Assembly: GCF_950066645.1 (NCBI RefSeq)
Contig: NZ_CATMFB010000016.1
Coordinates: forward strand, 1-64,000
Direction: 5' to 3'
Length of the DNA: 64,000 nucleotides
From: an uncultured Thalassolituus sp.
GTDB lineage: Bacteria; Pseudomonadota; Gammaproteobacteria; Pseudomonadales; Oceanobacteraceae
How positions within the stretch are numbered: position 1 is the stretch's first letter; each line of letters begins with the position of its first letter. A program made the translations under genes and the position numbers. Shown in pieces: positions 35,883 to 45,998 of this stretch. Under the pieces are notes generated by a model, which had not been told where the DNA came from, ran no database searches, and saw nothing but the letters and a program-made list of their open reading frames with translations.

Positions 35883-36665
35883 ATGGTCAGTCAAATCCGC
35901 AGCCTGGGGCGTTATGGTGTCGAGTCGATCCAGTCAATCGGTCGTGCCGGGATGCTGTTTGCTCAGTCAGTGACCTGGGGTGGGCCAGGCAGTGCAGGTT
36001 TCCGCGACCTGATCCGCCAGATCTACTCAGTGGGTGTCCGCTCACTCTCCATTATTATCGTGGCCGGTTTTTTTGTCGGTATGGTGCTTGCGCTCCAGGG
36101 TTACAACATTCTGGTTAAGTTTGGTTCCGTGTCTGCACTGGGCACTATGGTATCGCTTACTCTGCTCCGTGAACTGGGGCCGGTGATGGCGGCGCTGCTG
36201 TTTGCCGGACGTGCTGGTTCTGCATTGACCGCAGAGATTGGTCTGATGAAAGCCACCGAACAGTTGTCCGCGATGGAGATGATGGGGGTTGATCCTCTTA
36301 AACGGGTCGTCACACCGCGCCTCTGGGCGGGTGTGATCAGCGTGCCTGTGCTGGCGCTGTTGTTCAGCACAGTCGGCATCTGGGGAGGCGCTTTCGTTGC
36401 CGTTGACCTGCTTGGGCTGTACGACGGTGCCTACTGGAGCAATATGGCCAACACAGTGACGTTTTATGAAGATGTGGTCAAAGGACTGATCAAAGCCAGC
36501 GTGTTTGGTCTGGTGGTGACCTGGATCGCGGTGTATCAGGGGTATGACTCTGCGCCTACTTCTGAAGGTATTGGTAAAGCAACAACCCAGACGGTAGTGA
36601 TTTCTTCACTGGCCGTGCTGGGACTGGATTTTGTACTGACTGCGGTCATGTTGGGAGGCGTATAA
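35883..36665 (+). CDS. mlaE: Phospholipid transport permease MlaE
   Basis: Permease of the Mla complex, 260 residues with five or six membrane helices. Family motifs are the RDLIRQIYSVGVRSLSI elbow helix, LTLLRELGPVMAALLFAGRAGSALTAEIG (key LRELGP and GRAGSA) and MKATEQLSAMEMMGVDPL coupling helix. It follows mlaF directly and is three bases before mlaD. Confidence 0.95.
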   Translation: MVSQIRSLGRYGVESIQSIGRAGMLFAQSVTWGGPGSAGFRDLIRQIYSVGVRSLSIIIVAGFFVGMVLALQGYNILVKFGSVSALGTMVSLTLLRELGPVMAALLFAGRAGSALTAEIGLMKATEQLSAMEMMGVDPLKRVVTPRLWAGVISVPVLALLFSTVGIWGGAFVAVDLLGLYDGAYWSNMANTVTFYEDVVKGLIKASVFGLVVTWIAVYQGYDSAPTSEGIGKATTQTVVISSLAVLGLDFVLTAVMLGGV

Positions 36666-36668
36666 GCC

Positions 36669-37130
36669 ATGCAAATGCGTAATGTCGAGCTGATGGTCGG
36701 CGGATTTATGGTAATGGGAATCATCGCTCTGGTACTGATGGCATTCCGGGTCAGTGGGCTGTCGATGGAAGCAGGCGGTGAGACCTATACGCTGAAGGCC
36801 CGCTTTGAAAATCTGGGGGGGCTCACCGAGCGCGCCAAAGTATCTATGTCGGGGGTGACGGTAGGCAAAGTCAGCCGCATTTATCTGGACAAAGAATGGT
36901 ACATGGCGGTCGTCGAGATGGAGATTGATTCCAATGCCATGGCGACACTGAGCACTGATACGTCTGCGGCAATCCTGACGGCAGGCCTGTTAGGCGAAAA
37001 GTATATCGGGCTGACGGTGGGAGCCGAGGCTGACTATCTGGCCGATGGAGACTGGATCCACGAAACTCAGTCTGCCATCGTGCTTGAGGAGCTGATCGGT
37101 CGCTTCTTCCTGGATAAGGCAGAAGGCTGA
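36669..37130 (+). CDS. mlaD: Phospholipid-binding MCE protein MlaD
   Basis: Membrane-anchored MCE protein that forms a hexameric ring on the periplasmic side of MlaFE. An N-terminal helix (LMVGGFMVMGIIALVLMAF) precedes a single MCE domain (about 38-115: LKARFENLGGLTERAKVSMSG, ILTAGLLGEKYIGL). At 153 residues it is the short MlaD type, without a long C-terminal helix. Its TGA overlaps the ATG of mlaB, so mlaC, expected here, cannot fit. Confidence 0.94.
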   Translation: MQMRNVELMVGGFMVMGIIALVLMAFRVSGLSMEAGGETYTLKARFENLGGLTERAKVSMSGVTVGKVSRIYLDKEWYMAVVEMEIDSNAMATLSTDTSAAILTAGLLGEKYIGLTVGAEADYLADGDWIHETQSAIVLEELIGRFFLDKAEG

Positions 37131-37441
37131 TGGCCGCGCCAGTTCTGACTGCGACTTCGGCAACCACCGCGACCCTCAGTGGTGATCTGACGGTGCACTC
37201 TGTTGCCGGAGTTATTGACGCAGGCGAAGCCGCGATCAGAGCGGCAGGCGGGGAGTGGACCCTCGATCTGTCTGGGGTAGATCGGTTCAGCAGCGCCGGC
37301 GTGGCTCTGCTACTGAACTGGATGCGCTTCTGTCTGTCACAGAAAGTATCGTTGCGACTGGATAACATTCCTGCCGATATGCAGGCCATCATTGATGTCT
37401 GCGACCTGGAATCTGTTTTTGCGCCCCTGACAGGAAAATAA
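37130..37441 (+). CDS. mlaB: STAS-domain protein MlaB
   Basis: Small cytoplasmic STAS protein that binds and stabilises MlaF. In 103 residues the typical features are LDLSGVDRFSSAGVALLLNW (conserved Ser-Ala/Ser-Gly loop) and RLDNIPADMQAIIDVCDLE. It is coupled to mlaD by a one-base overlap. Annotation as MlaB rests on fold motif plus position. Confidence 0.88.
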   Translation: MAAPVLTATSATTATLSGDLTVHSVAGVIDAGEAAIRAAGGEWTLDLSGVDRFSSAGVALLLNWMRFCLSQKVSLRLDNIPADMQAIIDVCDLESVFAPLTGK

Positions 37442-37558
37442 CCTGAACTGTGGTCCGGCAGACCCTGCTCTTAACCCAGATCAGGTTCAGCCACTTCGGT
37501 TCGTGGGATAAATCCGCTATTATTGGGCGCTTTTCCTGAATTGAGTGGTAAAAGGGTT

Positions 37559-37792
37559 ATGTCCCCGGAAGAAATCCTCGAAGTACTGCAGACTGCAGCC
37601 CCGGATGTGAGCTGGCAGGTCGCCGACGGCTATGTCAAAGAAATCACCGGTGTTGGCGAGGTATTTGATGGCCTGAACGCCGTGAAACGTCAGCAGTATG
37701 TCTACAAAATCCTGAATCCTTTTATCGTGGATGGCCGTCTGCATGCGGTGTCCATTCAAACCTTCACGCCCGCTGAAAAAGCAGGTGCCTAA
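37559..37792 (+). CDS. ibaG: BolA-family protein IbaG
   Basis: BolA/IbaG family protein of 77 residues; such proteins bind monothiol glutaredoxins and [2Fe-2S] clusters. Typical elements are SPEEILEVLQTAAPD, a VDGYVKEITGVGEVFDGLNAVKRQQYVYK-like core (key FDGLNAVKRQQ) and the conserved LHAVSIQTFTPAE end. The frame is open from 37523, but the ATG at 37559, after AAAGGGTT, gives the normal length. It lies between mla and murA, as in E. coli and Pseudomonas. Confidence 0.92.
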   Translation: MSPEEILEVLQTAAPDVSWQVADGYVKEITGVGEVFDGLNAVKRQQYVYKILNPFIVDGRLHAVSIQTFTPAEKAGA

Positions 37793-39067
<1,275 letters not shown>

Positions 39068-39106
39068 CACAAGAACATCTGAGATTCAGAGAGGATCAGA
39101 CTTACC

Positions 39107-39751
39107 ATGACTCAGCCATTGACCATCGCACTCTCCAAAGGGCGTATTCTGGATGACACACTTCCCCTGCTGGCGGAAGCGGGTATTCATCCGGCTGAAG
39201 ATATCAAGAAAAGCCGTAAGCTGATTTTCGATACCAACCATGAGCACATCAAGTTGGTGGTGATCCGTGCGACCGACGTTCCTACCTATGTTGAATACGG
39301 TGCGGCCGACCTGGGCGTCGCGGGCAAAGACGTACTGATGGAATACAGCAGCGACAACCTCTGCGAGCCACTGGACCTGAATATCGCGACCTGTCGCCTT
39401 ATGACGGCGGCACTGAAAGATGCTGAACTGCCAGCAGGCCGTTTAAAAGTCGCGACTAAGTTTGTGAATGTCGCTAAGCGCTATTTTGCAGAGCAGGGCC
39501 GTCAGGTGGATATCATCAAGCTTTATGGTGGTATGGAGCTGGCACCTATTATGGGTCTGGCCGATCTGATTGTAGATATCGTTGATACCGGTAATACCCT
39601 CAAGGCTAATGGCCTCGAAGCCCGTGATCTGATCGCACCGATCAGCTCACGCTTAGTAGCGAGCCGTGCCTCGATGAAAGTAAAATACAACCAGATCCAA
39701 CCTATCATCGACCAGATGGCTGCCGCCGTTGAGCGTCAGCGTAACGCCTGA
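39107..39751 (+). CDS. hisG: ATP phosphoribosyltransferase, short form
   Basis: First step of histidine synthesis, ATP plus PRPP to phosphoribosyl-ATP. The 214-residue short form lacks the C-terminal feedback domain and in known organisms works with the regulatory subunit HisZ, which is not in this window. Conserved parts are [32 protein letters not shown], the PRPP loop [19 protein letters not shown] and the [12 protein letters not shown] segment. AGAGAGGATC lies upstream. hisD follows by 11 bases. Confidence 0.95.
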   Translation: MTQPLTIALSKGRILDDTLPLLAEAGIHPAEDIKKSRKLIFDTNHEHIKLVVIRATDVPTYVEYGAADLGVAGKDVLMEYSSDNLCEPLDLNIATCRLMTAALKDAELPAGRLKVATKFVNVAKRYFAEQGRQVDIIKLYGGMELAPIMGLADLIVDIVDTGNTLKANGLEARDLIAPISSRLVASRASMKVKYNQIQPIIDQMAAAVERQRNA

Positions 39752-39762
39752 GGGGTACCGGC

Positions 39763-41067
39763 ATGAGCATTAACATCCGTCGTTTCCGTTCTGATCAGGC
39801 AGACTTCGCCCAACAGATGGACGAGCTGCTGGCATGGGAAGCCGTGTCAGACGCTGGCGTTCAGACCGCCGTGACCAACATCGTTAACGATGTCCGTGCA
39901 CGTGGTGACGAAGCCCTGATCGAATACACCAACAAATTTGACCGTACCTCAGTCGCGACTATGGCTGAACTGGAACTGTCGCAGGAACAACTTCAGGCCG
40001 CACTCGATGGTCTTAGCGATGCTGAGCGCACCGCTCTGGTGACTGCAGCCGAGCGCGTACGTGCATACCACGAAAAGCAGAAACAGGATTCCTGGAGCTA
40101 CACCGAAGCCGACGGCACTATGCTGGGCCAGAAGGTCACACCAATGGACCGCGTTGGTATCTATGTACCGGGCGGCAAAGCAGCGTACCCATCGTCTGTG
40201 CTGATGAACGCGATTCCGGCCCACGTTGCAGGCGTATCTGAAATCATCATGGTCGTACCGACTCCGGGCGGCGAACTGAATCAGCTGGTACTGGCAGCCG
40301 CTGCAGCTGCAGGCGTAACCCGCGTATTCACCGTCGGTGGTGCTCAGGCTGTGGCTGCGCTGGCCTACGGCACAGCAACCGTTCCTAAGGTCGACAAAAT
40401 TGTTGGTCCGGGCAACATTTACGTCGCGACCGCTAAGCGCATGGTATTTGGTGCGGTGGGTATCGACATGATCGCTGGCCCATCCGAAATTCTCGTCGTG
40501 TGCGATGGTGATACCAACCCAGACTGGATCGCCATGGACCTGTTCTCGCAGGCCGAGCACGACGAAGACGCACAGTCGATACTGGTCGCGACCGACGAAG
40601 CCTTCCTGGATCAGGTACAGGCCAGCATCGAAAAACTGCTGCCAACCATGGAACGTGAGCCGATCATCCGTACTTCGCTGGTTGATCGCGGCGCTATGAT
40701 ACTGGCCAGCGGTAAAGAAGACGCGCTGGCGCTGATCAACCGTATCGCACCAGAACACCTTGAGCTTTCAGTGGAAGATCCGGACAGCTGGCTGCCAGGT
40801 ATCCGCCACGCCGGTGCCATCTTTATGGGCCGCTATACCGCAGAAGCTCTTGGTGACTACTGTGCTGGGCCAAACCACGTACTGCCGACTTCTGGTACTG
40901 CGCGCTTCTCATCACCGCTGGGGGTATATGACTTCCAGAAGCGTTCATCGCTGGTGAAGTTCTCTGCAGACGGCGCGTCTGAAATGGGGAAAGTGGCTTC
41001 CGTGCTGGCACGGGGAGAGCACCTGACCGCGCACGCGCGTTCAGCGGAGTATCGGATTAAGGACTGA
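39763..41067 (+). CDS. hisD: Histidinol dehydrogenase
   Basis: Zn-dependent enzyme of the last two steps of histidine synthesis (histidinol to histidine with two NAD+). Signature elements are [16 protein letters not shown], the long [13 protein letters not shown], the metal-binding [13 protein letters not shown] and [20 protein letters not shown]. At 434 residues it is complete. It is followed by a strong terminator, so hisC further on has its own promoter or is transcribed by read-through. Confidence 0.97.
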   Translation: MSINIRRFRSDQADFAQQMDELLAWEAVSDAGVQTAVTNIVNDVRARGDEALIEYTNKFDRTSVATMAELELSQEQLQAALDGLSDAERTALVTAAERVRAYHEKQKQDSWSYTEADGTMLGQKVTPMDRVGIYVPGGKAAYPSSVLMNAIPAHVAGVSEIIMVVPTPGGELNQLVLAAAAAAGVTRVFTVGGAQAVAALAYGTATVPKVDKIVGPGNIYVATAKRMVFGAVGIDMIAGPSEILVVCDGDTNPDWIAMDLFSQAEHDEDAQSILVATDEAFLDQVQASIEKLLPTMEREPIIRTSLVDRGAMILASGKEDALALINRIAPEHLELSVEDPDSWLPGIRHAGAIFMGRYTAEALGDYCAGPNHVLPTSGTARFSSPLGVYDFQKRSSLVKFSADGASEMGKVASVLARGEHLTAHARSAEYRIKD

Positions 41068-41086
41068 CGTCTTATCTGGTTTGAAG

Positions 41087-41109
41087 AGCCCGGCGATGCC
41101 GGGCTTTTT
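41087..41109 (+). terminator. Rho-independent terminator after hisGD
   Basis: Stem AGCCCGGC (41087-41094), loop GAT, GCCGGGCT and TTTTT, 20 bases after the hisD stop. Confidence 0.92.
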
Positions 41110-41110
41110 G

Positions 41111-41785
41111 GTTTTGGCTTCCTGCTGATCCTCAAGGTTTGTAGCTGCCTTTGGCAGGGAGGCTTTCTTGGCTGCAGCCAGGCCTTTGTTTTTTCTGCAA
41201 GGGGCAGGCTTAACCGGCGTCCTGCCGGTTAGCACCCATCGTTATCTGCGATCCCGCGGGGTCATCACAAGCCGGGTTTTATCAGCGCTTCGCGGTGACA
41301 TCGTTTTTCATTTTGAGAGTAGGTTTCGCGGGATGGTAATGCGCCTCTGGGGCCGCCGGGATTTACGCCAGCTTTGCAGGCAACGTGAGGCAGGATGCCG
41401 AACGAGGCTCCATACGGGCATGGATGCCCGACGGAGCCGGTTGCCGGAAAAGCCAGTAAATATCGGGTTCACGGCCCAGAAAGCGCGAAAGCAGGGGGAT
41501 GGGCCGCCCGCCCGGGGGATGCAATCCCCCAACAAGGGCATATAGACCTGGCGGCAGCCAAAAAAGTCTCCCTGCCGAAGGCAGCTATAAACCTTGAGGA
41601 TCGGAAGGGGCCTGCCCCTTGCAGAAAAAACAAAGGCCTGGCGGCAGCCAGGAAAGCCTCCCTGCCGAAGGCAGCTACTGCCAACAAGGGCATAGGAACC
41701 CGGCGGCAGCCTAAGCCCCCTCCCACCGAAGGTGGCCACCGATGTATAATGCCCGCCTCGAAACCTCAGACCACAGGCCCATCTC
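41111..41785. repeat. Repeat cluster between hisD and hisC
   Basis: A non-coding stretch with a repeated unit of about 90 bases. On plus, the segment CCTGGCGGCAGCC...CTCCCTGCCGAAGGCAGCTA begins at 41547 and again at 41637 (90-base period). A degenerate third copy lies at 41698-41740. A further copy lies inverted at 41127-41209 and carries the same outer parts (CCTGCCCCTTGCAG and AAACCTTGAGGATC). Each unit contains a CTGCCGAAGGCAG hairpin. The long open frames here come from the repeat and are not genes. The section 41210-41520 is GC-rich with no feature I can name. Confidence 0.75.
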
Positions 41786-42862
41786 ATGTCGATAGACGCA
41801 CTCGTCGAAAATCTCATCCGCCCTGAAATCCGCGCATTACAGGCATACCACGTCGGTAACGCCAGCGGCATGATCAAGCTCGATGCGATGGAGAATCCAT
41901 TCCAGTGGCCTGAAGCGATGAAGGCCGAGTGGCAGACTTTATTAGCCGGCTGCGCGCTGAATCGTTATCCGCATCCTGTTGCGCCAGAGGTGGTTGCCGG
42001 TCTGCGTGAGGTGATGGAAGTGCCTGAGCAATATGGCATTCTGCTCGGCAATGGGTCTGACGAGATTATTCAGCTGTTGACGATGGCAGTAGCAAAGCCG
42101 GGGGCTTGTGTAATGGCACCAGAGCCGGGCTTTGTGATGTATAAGATGATTTCGACGTTCGTTGGCACCGATTATGTCGGTGTCCCGCTGAAGTCTGATT
42201 TCTCGCTTGATCGCGATGCGATGCTGGCGGTGATCGCTGAGAAGAATCCGGCGCTGATTTTCCTGGCGCAGCCGAATAACCCGACCGGCAATTTATGGGC
42301 AGAAGATGATCTGGTGGCGATTATCGAGGCGTCGAATGGTCTGGTGGTGCTTGATGAGGCATACCTGCCATTCTCCAGTCGCAACCACCTGAGCTGGCTC
42401 GACCGTTTCTATAACGTGGTGGTGATGCGTACGCTGTCTAAAGTCGGTCTTGCGGGTCTGCGTCTGGGTATGCTGTTTGGTCGTTCTGAGTGGCTGAATG
42501 AAATTGATAAAATCCGCATGCCTTACAACATCAATGTTCTGACTCAGGCGTCTGCAGCATTTGCGTTGAAGCACTATAACGTGCTGATGGAGCAGTGCGC
42601 AGTGTTGCGGAGCGAGCGCGAAAACATGATGAATGTTCTGGCTGGTCTGGGGTTCGAAACTTATCCTTCAGAGGCAAATTTTATTCTTGCCCGATGCCCG
42701 GAAAAAAATGCGCGCGTTATTTTTGATGCGTTGAAAGAGAAGAAAATTCTGATTAAGTGCCTGGATGGTGGCCACCCTCTGTTGAGTGACTGTCTGCGCT
42801 TTACGGTTGGAGCGCCTGAAGAAAATGCGCAGCTGTTTGCTGCGCTTCAGGACATTCTCTGA
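41786..42862 (+). CDS. hisC: Histidinol-phosphate aminotransferase
   Basis: PLP-dependent class II aminotransferase of histidine synthesis, imidazole-acetol phosphate to histidinol phosphate. KLDAMENPFQWPEAM (substrate region), GNGSDEIIQLL, FLAQPNNPTGNLW, VVLDEAYLPF and the PLP-lysine motif MRTLSKVGLAGLRLG are all visible in 358 residues. It is separated from hisGD by the repeat cluster and is convergent with the protease gene. Confidence 0.95.
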   Translation: MSIDALVENLIRPEIRALQAYHVGNASGMIKLDAMENPFQWPEAMKAEWQTLLAGCALNRYPHPVAPEVVAGLREVMEVPEQYGILLGNGSDEIIQLLTMAVAKPGACVMAPEPGFVMYKMISTFVGTDYVGVPLKSDFSLDRDAMLAVIAEKNPALIFLAQPNNPTGNLWAEDDLVAIIEASNGLVVLDEAYLPFSSRNHLSWLDRFYNVVVMRTLSKVGLAGLRLGMLFGRSEWLNEIDKIRMPYNINVLTQASAAFALKHYNVLMEQCAVLRSERENMMNVLAGLGFETYPSEANFILARCPEKNARVIFDALKEKKILIKCLDGGHPLLSDCLRFTVGAPEENAQLFAALQDIL

Positions 42863-42865
42863 GTA

Positions 42866-44047
42866 TTACTTGGTCTGGCGTCGACCCGCAATTGCGCGGG
42901 TTGTCGCCGTCTTTCCTGCCCGAAGATACTCAACAGCAATCTCGTCTCCCGGACGTAATTCAGCGATCCGGTTCATGGCAGCTCTGGCGTTGCTGGTCTC
43001 TTCCCCATTAATTGAAAGAATAATATCACCGACTTTCAGCCCGGCCTGACTCGCAGGACCATCGGGAAATATGCCGGTGACCAGCAAGCCTGTCAGGGCA
43101 CCGGGAAGTTTCAGTGCGGTCAATAATTCAGGTGTGGCTTCCTGTACTTCAATCCCCAGCCAGCCGCGGATAGTCGTGCCGTATTTTGCGATATCGTTGG
43201 TGGCCCTCAGTGCGAGGTGCGCAGGAATTGCAAAACCTATTCCTTCGCTCCCCCCTGACTGAGAGTAAATTGCGGTATTGATCCCAACGAGTTGCCCTAA
43301 TGCGTTAATCAAGGCGCCACCGGAGTTGCCGGGGTTAATCGCTGCGTCCGTCTGGATGTAATTTTCGAAGGTGTTCAGCCCAACGCGATTGCGTCCTGTC
43401 GCCGAAACAATGCCCATGGTGACGGTCTGACCCACACCGAAAGGGTTACCGATCGCGAGCACGACATCACCAACACGCACTTTATCTGCAGCGGCTTTCG
43501 TAATTACGGGTAATGGCTGAAGGTTGACGTGCAGAACCGCGAGATCCGCTTCCGGGTCGGTTCCTGTGATCGTTGCGTTGGCTTCACGACCATCATGCAG
43601 AGAAACAACGATCTCATCGGCGCCGTTAACCACATGGTAGTTGGTGATGATGTAGCCATTTTCCGACATGATGACGCCGGAGCCCAGGCTGGACTGCATT
43701 CGCTCGCTGGGCTGCGGGCTGTTACGGAAAAATCGCTGGAAAGCGGGGTCATTCAGCAGTGGGTGTGTCTTACGCTGAACCCGCTTACGGGTATAAATAT
43801 TCACCACTGCAGGTGCCGCAGAAGCGACAGCGTCTGCGTAACTGACCGGGCCGCTGGCAACAGGCGGTGGCGTTACCGGAGTTTCAGTGGGAGGGACTAC
43901 GACCTCCTCTTCAATCAGTGGCGCGCTGAGAATCAGGCGCTCAGGGTAGACCCAGTGTGGGGCCAGGGTAAGAATTGAGATAGCGATAACGCCCCCGACA
44001 ATTGCCGGAAGCAGAAAGCGCACTGCAAATCCTTGCACCAAAGACAT
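42866..44047 (-). CDS. DegS/AlgW-type membrane-anchored serine protease
   Basis: Trypsin-like HtrA-family protease of about 393 residues. An N-terminal membrane helix (VRFLLPAIVGGVIAISIL) anchors it in the periplasm, and there is one PDZ domain (about 295-385: WLGIEVQEATPELL, IFPDGPASQAGLKVGDIIL). The triad reads ITNYHVV (His), EADLAVLHV (Asp) and GNSGGAL (Ser). A single PDZ plus anchor and adjacency to hisC point to AlgW/DegS, which cleaves an anti-sigma factor in the envelope-stress cascade. The frame is open to 44110; the ATG at 44047 gives the conserved start. Confidence 0.9.
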   Translation of the reverse strand: MSLVQGFAVRFLLPAIVGGVIAISILTLAPHWVYPERLILSAPLIEEEVVVPPTETPVTPPPVASGPVSYADAVASAAPAVVNIYTRKRVQRKTHPLLNDPAFQRFFRNSPQPSERMQSSLGSGVIMSENGYIITNYHVVNGADEIVVSLHDGREANATITGTDPEADLAVLHVNLQPLPVITKAAADKVRVGDVVLAIGNPFGVGQTVTMGIVSATGRNRVGLNTFENYIQTDAAINPGNSGGALINALGQLVGINTAIYSQSGGSEGIGFAIPAHLALRATNDIAKYGTTIRGWLGIEVQEATPELLTALKLPGALTGLLVTGIFPDGPASQAGLKVGDIILSINGEETSNARAAMNRIAELRPGDEIAVEYLRAGKTATTRAIAGRRQTK

Positions 44048-44199
44048 CTGATAACTCCTGGTGTTCCGACAGACCTGACGGCCTGTACGGAGAGCATAAA
44101 GCACCCTCATGTTGGCCGATGCAGACTGGCACAGTTCAGAGATCCGGGGTGCTGGTGATAAACTGCTGCTAATTTAACAAATTTACAGGTGACAAGACC

Positions 44200-44961
44200 A
44201 TGGCTGTCGAGCGTAAGGAACTGTTAAAGCATCTCGATAATCTTCTGCAGAGCCATCGTATCCGCGATTATTGTCCCAATGGTCTGCAAGTGGCGGGCGC
44301 AGAGCATATTTCCAGTATCGTAACGGGGGTCACCGCCAGTCAGGCGCTGATCGATGCCGCGATTGAGCGTGGGGCGGATACCATTCTGGTTCACCATGGT
44401 TATTTCTGGAAAGGTGAGGACGAACGTATCACCGGCATAAAACGTGAGCGACTGAAAAGCCTCCTCGCGAACGATATCAATCTGATTGCCTATCACCTGC
44501 CACTGGATATGCACCCCATATACGGAAATAACGCTCAGCTGGCTGACGTGCTTGGGCTTCAGGTGGATGGGCCTCTGGACGAAAGCGACCTGTCCGTGCC
44601 CGGAAATATAGGGCGCCTGCCGCGTCCGATGAGTGGTAAAGAATTCCGCGCCTGGCTGGGTGAGTGCCTTAAACGTGAACCGCTTCATATCGGCGAAGAG
44701 AATGACACCATAGAAACCATCGCCTGGTGTACTGGTGGTGCTCAGGGATACCTGCAGAAAGCTGTGAATGCTGGCGTCGATGCCTTCCTGACTGGCGAGA
44801 TTAACGAGCCTGCGGTGCACCTTGCGCGAGAAACCGGTACTCACTTTTTCAGTGCCGGACACCACGCCACAGAGCGTTACGGTGCAAAGGCTCTGGGTGA
44901 ATATCTGGCCGATGAGTTTCCGGTCGACGTCGAATTTATCGACATCGACAACCCGGTTTAA
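44200..44961 (+). CDS. Nif3-like dinuclear metal center protein (YbgI family)
   Basis: NIF3/YbgI-family protein, 253 residues. The toroidal hexameric proteins bind two metals; the function is not settled. Metal-ligand motifs are ILVHHGYFWKG, IAYHLPLDMHP and the C-terminal FFSAGHHATERYGAKAL. Early in the protein NGLQVAG is conserved. Divergent from the protease gene, and in Pseudomonas-like order adjacent to algW. Convergent overlap with the next gene by four bases. Confidence 0.92.
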   Translation: MAVERKELLKHLDNLLQSHRIRDYCPNGLQVAGAEHISSIVTGVTASQALIDAAIERGADTILVHHGYFWKGEDERITGIKRERLKSLLANDINLIAYHLPLDMHPIYGNNAQLADVLGLQVDGPLDESDLSVPGNIGRLPRPMSGKEFRAWLGECLKREPLHIGEENDTIETIAWCTGGAQGYLQKAVNAGVDAFLTGEINEPAVHLARETGTHFFSAGHHATERYGAKALGEYLADEFPVDVEFIDIDNPV

Positions 44962-45875
44962 GAGCGGAGCTTTTTAATCAGAGTCACCGGGATCAGCACT
45001 GCGATTCCGGCCAGAACGCCAGTCGTCAGATTAGCCATCATGGCGATCAGGGTGGCTGCACCAGGGATGGCAAGGTAGCTCAGGCTTTGTGAGGTGTCAT
45101 GAACCCAGTGTTCGAGCGCCGGAATATGGTGAGCGAGAATACCGCCTCCCACGAGAAACATTGCCAGAGTGCCAACCACGGACAGAAGCTTCATCAGGCG
45201 GGGCGCGAGGTTCAGCAAGAATCGTCCGAGCAGGGCTTTAAATCTGCCTAATGCAGCATTGCGCTGCTCTGTCAGCCAGAGGCCGGCATCATCCAGTTTC
45301 ACTATCCCTGCCACCAGACCATAAACGCCAAAAGTAAATAACAGCGCCAGTACGGACAGTGCAATAATCTGTGTCAGAAGTGCAGCTTCGGCCATGGTGC
45401 CCAGTGAAATAACAATAATTTCTGCGGACAGAATAAAGTCGGTCCGGATAGCCCCTTTAATCTTCTCTTTTTCAAAAGCCACCATGTCGACAGATTGATC
45501 TGCCACGGCTGCGCGTCGCTCCTCTTTCTCTTCTTCGTGGGGGAAAAACTTATGTACCAGTTTTTCTACCCCTTCAAAGCAGAGATATGCGCCACCAATC
45601 ATCATCAGCCAGATAATCGCTTGGGGCAGAAATGCACTGATGATCAGAGCCGATGGCACAAGTATCAGCTTGTTTAACAGCGATCCCCGGGTAACGGCCC
45701 AGACGACAGGTAATTCGCGTTCAGCACGGATGCCAGTCACTTGCTGAGCATTCAGCGCGAGGTCGTCACCAAGTACACCTGAAGTCTTCTTAGCTGCGAG
45801 TTTTGACATCGCTGCAACGTCATCAAGTATTGAGGCGATATCATCAAGTAATGCGAGAAGGCTGCCCGCGGCCAT
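44958..45875 (-). CDS. DUF808 family membrane protein (YedI-like)
   Basis: A 305-residue integral membrane protein with about seven helices. The start AAGSLLALLDDIASILDDVAAMSKLAAKKTSGVLGDDLALN (key LLDDIA.ILDDVA and GVLGDDLALN) and GAYLCFEGVEKL are the signature I know from DUF808/YedI proteins. Their function is unknown. Its stop overlaps the Nif3 gene end by four bases. The upstream gap (45876-45998) is AT-rich. Confidence 0.88.
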   Translation of the reverse strand: MAAGSLLALLDDIASILDDVAAMSKLAAKKTSGVLGDDLALNAQQVTGIRAERELPVVWAVTRGSLLNKLILVPSALIISAFLPQAIIWLMMIGGAYLCFEGVEKLVHKFFPHEEEKEERRAAVADQSVDMVAFEKEKIKGAIRTDFILSAEIIVISLGTMAEAALLTQIIALSVLALLFTFGVYGLVAGIVKLDDAGLWLTEQRNAALGRFKALLGRFLLNLAPRLMKLLSVVGTLAMFLVGGGILAHHIPALEHWVHDTSQSLSYLAIPGAATLIAMMANLTTGVLAGIAVLIPVTLIKKLRS

Positions 45876-45998
45876 AAGTCATTCCCTTTTTAGGTATTGG
45901 CACAGTAGCGACCAGCATAATACGCGGGCAGAAGAGGGAAAAGCGCCAACTGCGGATGAGTCTTTAAAAAGTCTGCAGTGGGTATTTATTTAATCCAT

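Noticed and set aside
37440-37515. TPP-riboswitch-like string (GAACCTGATCTGGGTTAA) on the minus strand
   Set aside because: Only the 3' piece of the motif is present; the CUGAGA core and the other arm are missing. No thiamin gene is on that strand and it lies between mlaB and ibaG on plus. Taken as chance resemblance.
41168-41826. Long open frames between hisD and hisC on both strands
   Set aside because: They arise from the GC-rich repeat units; peptides are low-complexity and repeat the same motifs (AAAKKVSLPKAA).
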